Below are positions 59,193 through 64,000 of a stretch of 64,000 nucleotides of DNA, piece by piece (positions within the stretch are counted from its first letter, which is position 1; every line of letters begins with the position of its first letter). The stretch is from Thermoflexus sp. (lineage in GTDB: Bacteria; Chloroflexota; Anaerolineae; Thermoflexales; Thermoflexaceae). Under the pieces are notes generated by a model, which was not told where the DNA came from, searched no databases, and saw only the letters and a program-made list of their open reading frames with translations. The DNA is taken from positions 62,001-126,000 of the forward strand of contig NZ_DAOUCJ010000111.1 in assembly GCF_034432235.1 (NCBI RefSeq), in the 5' to 3' direction. The translations under genes and the position numbers were made by a program.

Positions 59193-60227
59193 TCAGGGAG
59201 AGGACGTGGTTTTCAGAAGGCTTAACTTCCACGCCAGCGTCTTCACGTCATCCGTGCCGCGGATCCGAATCCGCGGCCACACGAAACGGTTCTCCAGGCG
59301 CTCGTCCGCCCCGTAGGCCGTAGTGACCGCACCCCAGAAGGAATATCCTTCCAGAAACCGAAGCAGGTTCCTGTCATAGCGGGATGAGGGATAGGCGAAG
59401 AAACGCACCGGACGGCCCGTATGGGCCTCGATAGACTGTTTCCCGCCGATGATATGGTAGAAGAGAAAGGCGTTGTCCCTCCCGCTCAGCGGGACATGCT
59501 CTCGCCCATGGAGCTGGATATCCATTCCCGCTTCGCTCATCTGCCGGATCTGTTCCCAGGACAGATAGCGGGGATCTCCCTCATCGGCCCGACCGGTCAG
59601 AACAAAGAACGTTCCATGGAAACCATAGCGCAGAAGCCTGGGGAACGCTTCCTCATAGGCATCCCGGTAGCCATCATCGAAAGTCAGCACCACCGGTTGG
59701 GGCGGAAGTGGGCGCCCCTGCGTTAAATAGAAGATCAGATCGCTGAGGGACACTGTTTCATAACCCGCTTGGCGCAGATATTGAAGGTGGGCTTCGAACA
59801 TGGAGGGCCGCACGGAGAGATCCAGCCGGAAGCGATCGGCTCCGGCCGGAGGATCCGAGATGTAGTGATACATCAGAATGGGCACGCGGAGAGCCCGCGC
59901 CTGACCATCGGCATGCGGCAGGGGCTCTTGAAAGAACGGATAGGGCGCCGGAGTAGGCGACCTGGCCGGCGATGGCTCAACGATCGAGGTTCGGGGAGGC
60001 GCTGGGGAGCGCCTCAGAGATGCGGTTGTGGAAAGCAGATCGGCCGAGAGGGGAGCTTGGGCGTAGATGGAAAGCAACCCGCGAGCGGCCCCTGCCGGGG
60101 CATCGCTCGCATGGCTCAGGATCCGCATGGTCAGGGCGATTAGCCCGCCGAGAATGATCACCCACAGGATCGGGGATATGAACCGCCGTCGCGTTCGCTG
60201 CCACTGGGGACCCGTTATCTTTCCCAT
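59193..60227 (-). CDS. membrane-anchored polysaccharide deacetylase
   Basis: A 344-residue carbohydrate esterase family 4 (NodB-like) protein. A signal anchor (about 18-34, SPILWVIILGGLIALTM) and a Pro-rich linker precede the catalytic domain: ILMYHYISDP, motif 1 VVLTFDDGYRDAY (Asp184/Asp185), the metal-binding HGREH (His240, His244) and FFAYPSSRYD. It probably removes acetyl groups from cell-wall or capsular glycans outside the membrane. The rRNA pseudouridine synthase start lies 44 bases downstream on the same strand. Confidence 0.92.
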   Translation of the reverse strand: MGKITGPQWQRTRRRFISPILWVIILGGLIALTMRILSHASDAPAGAARGLLSIYAQAPLSADLLSTTASLRRSPAPPRTSIVEPSPARSPTPAPYPFFQEPLPHADGQARALRVPILMYHYISDPPAGADRFRLDLSVRPSMFEAHLQYLRQAGYETVSLSDLIFYLTQGRPLPPQPVVLTFDDGYRDAYEEAFPRLLRYGFHGTFFVLTGRADEGDPRYLSWEQIRQMSEAGMDIQLHGREHVPLSGRDNAFLFYHIIGGKQSIEAHTGRPVRFFAYPSSRYDRNLLRFLEGYSFWGAVTTAYGADERLENRFVWPRIRIRGTDDVKTLAWKLSLLKTTSSP

Positions 60228-60433
60228 CGTGAACCTGGATTGGGGCGGGATCGATCAGCGGAGAGTGAAAAATCCTCTGGGCGCCGCTTGTCGATCCCAC
60301 GGGAATCCTGCACGAGCCCATGGGGCTGCAGGAAGAAACCGCGGCTTATCCTTACCGAATGGGCCAGCAGCCCCAGGGTCCTCCACGAAACCTGCGCACC
60401 CCGGGGAAGGCCCAGGATGCGGGGATGGGGAAG

Positions 60434-60507
60434 TGCCCCCGAGGGGATTCGAACCCCTGATCTCCGCCTTGAAAGGGCGGCGTCCTAGGCCACTAGACGA
60501 CGGGGGC
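60434..60507 (-). tRNA. tRNA-Glu (anticodon UUC)
   Basis: A complete cloverleaf on the minus strand: 7-bp acceptor stem GCCCCCG/CGGGGGC, D-arm GTCTAGTGGCCTAGGAC, anticodon stem CCGCC/GGCGG with loop CTTTCAA (anticodon TTC), and T-arm with GGTTCGAATCC. The overall wording matches bacterial tRNA-Glu. The 3' CCA is not encoded. Confidence 0.96.
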
Positions 60508-60518
60508 ATTCCAGGCTA

Positions 60519-60524
60519 ATTATA
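60519..60524 (-). promoter_or_regulatory. extended -10 promoter of tRNA-Glu
   Basis: On the minus strand TGGTATAAT gives an extended -10 (TGn followed by TATAAT), about 12 bases before the tRNA 5' end. The -35 is weak. Confidence 0.7.
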
Positions 60525-60652
60525 CCACACGATGCTGTGGCGGCTCCAGAAGGACGGAGGATTTTTCTGTATTCTCCCGAATTCCACCCTTCGGATCGGA
60601 ATCCGGGAGACCCGGACAAACGGCCTCCCGATCCTCCGCGCTGGCCGCACGG

Positions 60653-61156
60653 TTATCGATCCACAGGTTCCATGGGGCGGACACCCTCGATGCCCCGGCG
60701 CAGCTCCCATGGATAAATGATGTAGGCATCCGTCACTGCGGCATAGTAAGTTGGGCCGTGGCGGAAGAGCGATTCTCGGGGCTTGTAATGGAGCACTGCG
60801 GTTTCCGGATAACCCCCGGCTGCCTCCACCCGGCTTCGAACGGTGTTGATGGTGCGCCCGCTGGCCCAGACATCGTCCACGACCAGCACCCGACGGCCGC
60901 GCAGCAGTTCATCCTCAGGGAACTGAAGGAACGTGGGCCAGGTGAAGAGCTTGACCCGACTTAAGTCCTGAGCGTCCGGAAAACGAACAGCGGCCGTCAG
61001 GATGTATTTGATATCCAGGGCCTCTGCGATCATTCCCCCGGGCACGATTCCCCCTCGGGTGATCATGAGCAGGGCATCAAAAGGCCCTCGAAGTTGAGGC
61101 AACAGATGATCCATTAAGGCTTCCACATCTCCCCATGAAAGGATTTCTCGCCGCAT
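60653..61156 (-). CDS. phosphoribosyltransferase
   Basis: A 167-residue type I PRTase with the PRPP-binding motif VLVVDDVWASGRT (residues 90-102) and the loop LLMITRGGIVPGGMIAEAL. The size and the segment DAYIIYPWEL near the C-terminus fit the xanthine/hypoxanthine-guanine PRTase group (purine salvage), but the hood region gives no certain base specificity. ATG 61156 follows GGAGAGGTGG with good spacing. It lies about 270 bases downstream of the ABC importer on the same strand. Confidence 0.85.
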   Translation of the reverse strand: MRREILSWGDVEALMDHLLPQLRGPFDALLMITRGGIVPGGMIAEALDIKYILTAAVRFPDAQDLSRVKLFTWPTFLQFPEDELLRGRRVLVVDDVWASGRTINTVRSRVEAAGGYPETAVLHYKPRESLFRHGPTYYAAVTDAYIIYPWELRRGIEGVRPMEPVDR

Positions 61157-61330
61157 AGTTGCCACCTCTCCACCTTTGAGGGGATGAAGGACAAAGCGGG
61201 CACTTCCAGGCCATGCTCCGATCCGCAAAGGCGATGCATTGCGGAAGAACTTTTCCCTATTTTATTCCTTTGGGGGTGGGAGCGGAGAGGGCTTATCCCC
61301 TTTACGGGAAGATCGCCCGCGAGGACATGG

Positions 61331-61367
61331 GGGTCGGGCCGGCCCGAGGAGTCAGCAGGCCCGACCC
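61331..61367 (-). terminator. candidate terminator after the ABC operon
   Basis: A 10-bp GC stem (GGGTCGGGCC 61331-61340 with GGCCCGACCC 61358-61367) and a 17-base loop, 60 bases after the binding-protein stop on the minus strand. No T-run follows, so this is a weak call. Confidence 0.4.
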
Positions 61368-61426
61368 GGGGGAAAGAGGGATCATCCGGCATCCCGGAGG
61401 GAAGCCGAAGGGCGCCCGTTCGGCGG

Positions 61427-62458
61427 TCACGGGGTTCCGCGCCGCGCCTTCTGGAGCAGCGCGGTGGTGAAGACCCGATCGATCTCGACGGGTTTGGTGA
61501 TGGCATGGTAGCGCCGCAGGACCTCATATAGCGCTTCCCACTGTTCTCGGGTTTGCCATCCGATGCCATGGGCTCGGGTGACTTCCGATTCGGCATCCTT
61601 CAGCTCGGTCTCCAGCATGAACCGCATGTGCCCTCGATCCGCCTGCGGCGCGTATTTCAGAACGATGTCCACCGCTTCCTCCGGGTTCATCCGCGCGTCC
61701 TCGATCCCCTTTATGGCCGCCCGCAGGAAGCGGACCAGGAGATCCGGATCCCGCTGGATCTGCTCTTCGCTGGTGACATACGTGAGCCCCAGGGTGGGCA
61801 CCCCATAGTCGGCGGCGTCCCAGATCACCAGCTCATAGCCCATCTGCCGCAGCAGATAGGGCTCGTTGGATTTGAAGAGCGGATACACATCCACCAGCCC
61901 CTGAACCAGCACCCGGGGATCGAAGCCGACGTTCACCAGCTCCACCCGGCTTCGATCCACCCCCGCCGCCTCCATGATGGCGAAGAGATCCGGCGGCGGC
62001 GTCCCTTTATACCCTACCTTCTTCCCCTCCCAATCCTTCGGCGTTCGCATCCCGGAGGATCTCAGGGCGGCGAAGGCCTGTTGCCCTCGCTGGCCAATGA
62101 GGGCGATTGAGACTAAGGGAAGGCCCGGATCGGCCCGCCGCTGGAGCAACACCGCGGCGTCCTGCGTGGTCACCTGGATGGCGCCAGCCATCAGAAGCTG
62201 GAGATGCTCCCCGCGCCCGGTGGAGTGCTGAATCTCCACATCCAGCCCTTCGGAGAGAAAATATCCTTTCTCTTTGGCGATGTAGACGCCCACAAAGGGA
62301 AGATTGGCCTGGGGCTTGTAGCCGGCCATGAAGACCATATGGCGGAGCGCCACGGTGGGCGTGGCCACCGGTGTCGGCGTGGTGCAGCCCGCGATCCCCA
62401 TCACCAGACCTGCGACGAGCACGAAGCAGATTATCCGGACCATTCGGAGCATCGCCAT
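61427..62458 (-). CDS. NMT1/THI5-like ABC transporter substrate-binding lipoprotein
   Basis: A 343-residue binding protein with a lipoprotein signal (GIAGC, Cys25). The mature start GYKPQANLPFVGVYIAKEKG and YFLSEGLDVEIQHSTG are typical of the NMT1/THI5-like family, which includes carriers for thiamine precursors, riboflavin and sulfonates. ATG 62458 follows AAGGAGGAGGC; ATG 62452 is the alternative. It is the third gene of a minus-strand ATPase-permease-binding-protein operon. A vitamin precursor is the best guess for the ligand, not a certainty. Confidence 0.88.
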   Translation of the reverse strand: MAMLRMVRIICFVLVAGLVMGIAGCTTPTPVATPTVALRHMVFMAGYKPQANLPFVGVYIAKEKGYFLSEGLDVEIQHSTGRGEHLQLLMAGAIQVTTQDAAVLLQRRADPGLPLVSIALIGQRGQQAFAALRSSGMRTPKDWEGKKVGYKGTPPPDLFAIMEAAGVDRSRVELVNVGFDPRVLVQGLVDVYPLFKSNEPYLLRQMGYELVIWDAADYGVPTLGLTYVTSEEQIQRDPDLLVRFLRAAIKGIEDARMNPEEAVDIVLKYAPQADRGHMRFMLETELKDAESEVTRAHGIGWQTREQWEALYEVLRRYHAITKPVEIDRVFTTALLQKARRGTP

Positions 62459-62546
62459 GCCTCCTCCTTGTTGAGAATTGAGATCATCAAGCTGACGTTG
62501 CGGGGCTCTGATCGGACACCCTCCTGGCGAAAGCGTGTGCCCTGGC

Positions 62547-63350
62547 TTATGCGCGCCACCAGGCCACACGCCGTTCCCCCCAGGCGGCGAGGCCATACCC
62601 GGTCAAACTCATGGCCGCAAGAAGGAACGCCCCTGCGAACAGACGGGGCATATCCAGGTTGGTCTGCGCCAGCCACATCGCCCGCCCCAACCCGCCCGAG
62701 GCCCCTGCCCACTCCGCCACCACGGCTCCGATGAAGGCCAGAGGGACGGCGGTCTTCAACGCCGTGAAGGTATATGGCCATGCCGAGGGCCATCGCAGAT
62801 GTCGGAGGATCTCCCAGTCCGAGGCATTCCATGCCCGCATGAGCTCCAGAGCGGCTGGATCGACCGCCTGCAGTCCTGTCATCCAGGACACCAGCGCCGG
62901 GTAGAAGGTGAGCAGCGCGGTCATCAGAACCTTGGGGATCGGGCCGAAGCCGAACCAGAGGGTGAGAATGGGCGCGATGGCCACCAGGGGGATCGCCTTG
63001 AGCAGGAGCACGAGGGGCATCACCGCCCGCTCCAGAGGGGGATAGAAGGTGGCCGCCACCGCCAGCCCCAGCGCGATCCCCATCCCCAGAGCCAGCCCGG
63101 CCATCGCTTCCCACAAGGTCGCCATGGCGGCTTGAAGATAAATCGCCCGCTCGCTCCAGAGCACCGCGAAGATCCGGGAAGGCGGCGGGACCAGATAGAT
63201 CGGCACCCGGAGGATCCGAACGGTGAGCTCCCACGCGAGCAACGCTGCCGGCGGCGTGAAGGGCAGCGCGATCCGAAGCCAGCGCCGCGCCGGCTGGGCC
63301 GTTCGAAGGATAAGGTGGGCGGAGGCTTGCAGAAAGGCACGGGAGCTCAT
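62547..63350 (-). CDS. ABC transporter permease (NMT1/SsuC-type)
   Basis: A 267-residue permease with about six membrane helices, of the SsuC/ThiX/TauC type: LALGMGIALGLAVAATF and PLVAIAPILTLWFGFGPIPK are characteristic. The EAA-like loop is around LQAVDPAALELMRAWNASDW. ATG 63350 overlaps the ATPase stop as ATGA, so translation is coupled. The longer open frame upstream lies inside the ATPase gene. Confidence 0.92.
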   Translation of the reverse strand: MSSRAFLQASAHLILRTAQPARRWLRIALPFTPPAALLAWELTVRILRVPIYLVPPPSRIFAVLWSERAIYLQAAMATLWEAMAGLALGMGIALGLAVAATFYPPLERAVMPLVLLLKAIPLVAIAPILTLWFGFGPIPKVLMTALLTFYPALVSWMTGLQAVDPAALELMRAWNASDWEILRHLRWPSAWPYTFTALKTAVPLAFIGAVVAEWAGASGGLGRAMWLAQTNLDMPRLFAGAFLLAAMSLTGYGLAAWGERRVAWWRA

Positions 63351-64000
63351 CGGACGCCTCCGGCGAGGGCCTGACGGATCCGCTGCGCCCATTCGCCGAT
63401 CCGCCGCTCATCCTGCCGCGGCCGGGGATCCGGGATGGAAAAGCGGGCCCGGATCCGGGCGGGGCGCCCGGCAAGGACAACCACCTCATCCGCCAGCCGG
63501 GCGGCCTCATACAGGTCGTGGGTGACCCACAGGACCGTCGCCCGGAACCGCTGCCAGAGCCGCTCGACTTCCTCTAAGAGCTGCTCGCGGGTCAGGGCGT
63601 CCAGGGCCGCGAACGGCTCGTCCATCAACCACACCCGCGGGCCCGGGGCCAGGGTCCGGGCCAGGGCCACGCGCTGCTGCATCCCGCCGGAGAGCATATG
63701 GGGATAGGCCCGCTCGAACCCGTTCAGGCCAACCAGTTCGATCAGCTCCTGGATGGTGAGGGCCGGTCGGAGCGATCGGCCGTTGACCTCCAGGGCGAGC
63801 CGGATGTTGCCTTCCACCGTGCGCCATGGAAGGAGCGCCGGCCCCTGTCCCATCCAGCCGATCCATCGGGCCGCGCGCGCCTCCTCCGGGGAGAAGGCGC
63901 CCAGACGCACCTGACCGGCGGTGGGGCGCAGGAGGCCGGCGACGATCCGGAGCAGGGTGGACTTTCCGCACCCGCTGGGCCCCACGATGACGGTGAAGGA
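63347..64000 (-). CDS. ABC transporter ATPase, 3' part (5' end outside window)
   Basis: The nucleotide-binding subunit of the importer, of the SsuB/TauB/ThiZ type. The visible part starts just before Walker A (GPSGCGKSTLL) and includes the Q-loop region, the ABC signature LSGGMQQRVALART, Walker B VWLMDEPFAALDALTREQLL and the switch His in VTHDLYEAARLAD. About 217 residues are present; the first 30 or so lie beyond base 64000. It overlaps the permease start by 4 bases. Confidence 0.95.
   Translation of the reverse strand, partial: SFTVIVGPSGCGKSTLLRIVAGLLRPTAGQVRLGAFSPEEARAARWIGWMGQGPALLPWRTVEGNIRLALEVNGRSLRPALTIQELIELVGLNGFERAYPHMLSGGMQQRVALARTLAPGPRVWLMDEPFAALDALTREQLLEEVERLWQRFRATVLWVTHDLYEAARLADEVVVLAGRPARIRARFSIPDPRPRQDERRIGEWAQRIRQALAGGVR

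Overview
The window looks like a chromosomal segment of a GC-rich, probably thermophilic member of the Chloroflexota (Anaerolineae/Thermoflexia-like). The evidence is a 14-subunit-type complex I operon with Chloroflexota-style proteins, a ribosomal protein S12 with an insertion after its N-terminal segment that I recall from this phylum, secreted proteins ending in a short hydrophobic 'FLPF' tail, and the gene content overall. No database search was possible, so the taxon is an inference.

Layout. Bases 1-15538 (+) hold most of a nuo operon (D, E, F, G, H, I, J, K, L, M, N; A-C would lie upstream). It is interrupted by an alpha/beta hydrolase plus V4R-like protein pair between nuoD and nuoE, and by a small-protein/AbiEii-like nucleotidyltransferase pair between nuoF and nuoG. 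After a gene-poor gap with a possible PA14-domain remnant, a consensus promoter and a tryptophan T-box leader (16116-16518) precede a complete trpEGDCFBA operon (16578-23651). A long minus-strand block follows (23690-33198): corA, a threonine-aldolase family gene, a KTSC-domain protein, a glycosyltransferase, an acyltransferase and inositol-3-phosphate synthase (an inositol-phospholipid/mannoside-like set), murJ, dtd and two small proteins of unknown function.

Bases 33395-45992 (+) are a starch/maltodextrin locus: a LacI-type regulator with two operator-like palindromes on its own promoter, a secreted GH13 amylase with a starch-binding domain, a malEFG-type ABC importer, a 1361-residue amylopullulanase-like GH13 protein and a lipoprotein GH13 enzyme. 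The binding-protein gene is flanked by mRNA hairpins. The extracellular enzymes would cut alpha-glucans to maltodextrins that the importer takes up; its ATPase is not in the window.

Bases 45997-54616 carry a small lipoprotein, a nurA / HAS-barrel protein / herA trio for DNA-end processing, rho with a roughly 440-nt leader, a thiolase, a degenerate Rieske-like membrane protein and rpmF (L32). Bases 54673-57645 are a graveyard: a TnpB (IS200/IS605) fragment abuts an Rhs/YD-repeat gene broken by three amber codons and several frameshifts. The rest holds rpsL with a strong promoter, an rRNA pseudouridine synthase, a polysaccharide deacetylase, tRNA-Glu(UUC), a phosphoribosyltransferase and an ABC importer of the NMT1/THI5-like type that runs off the right edge.
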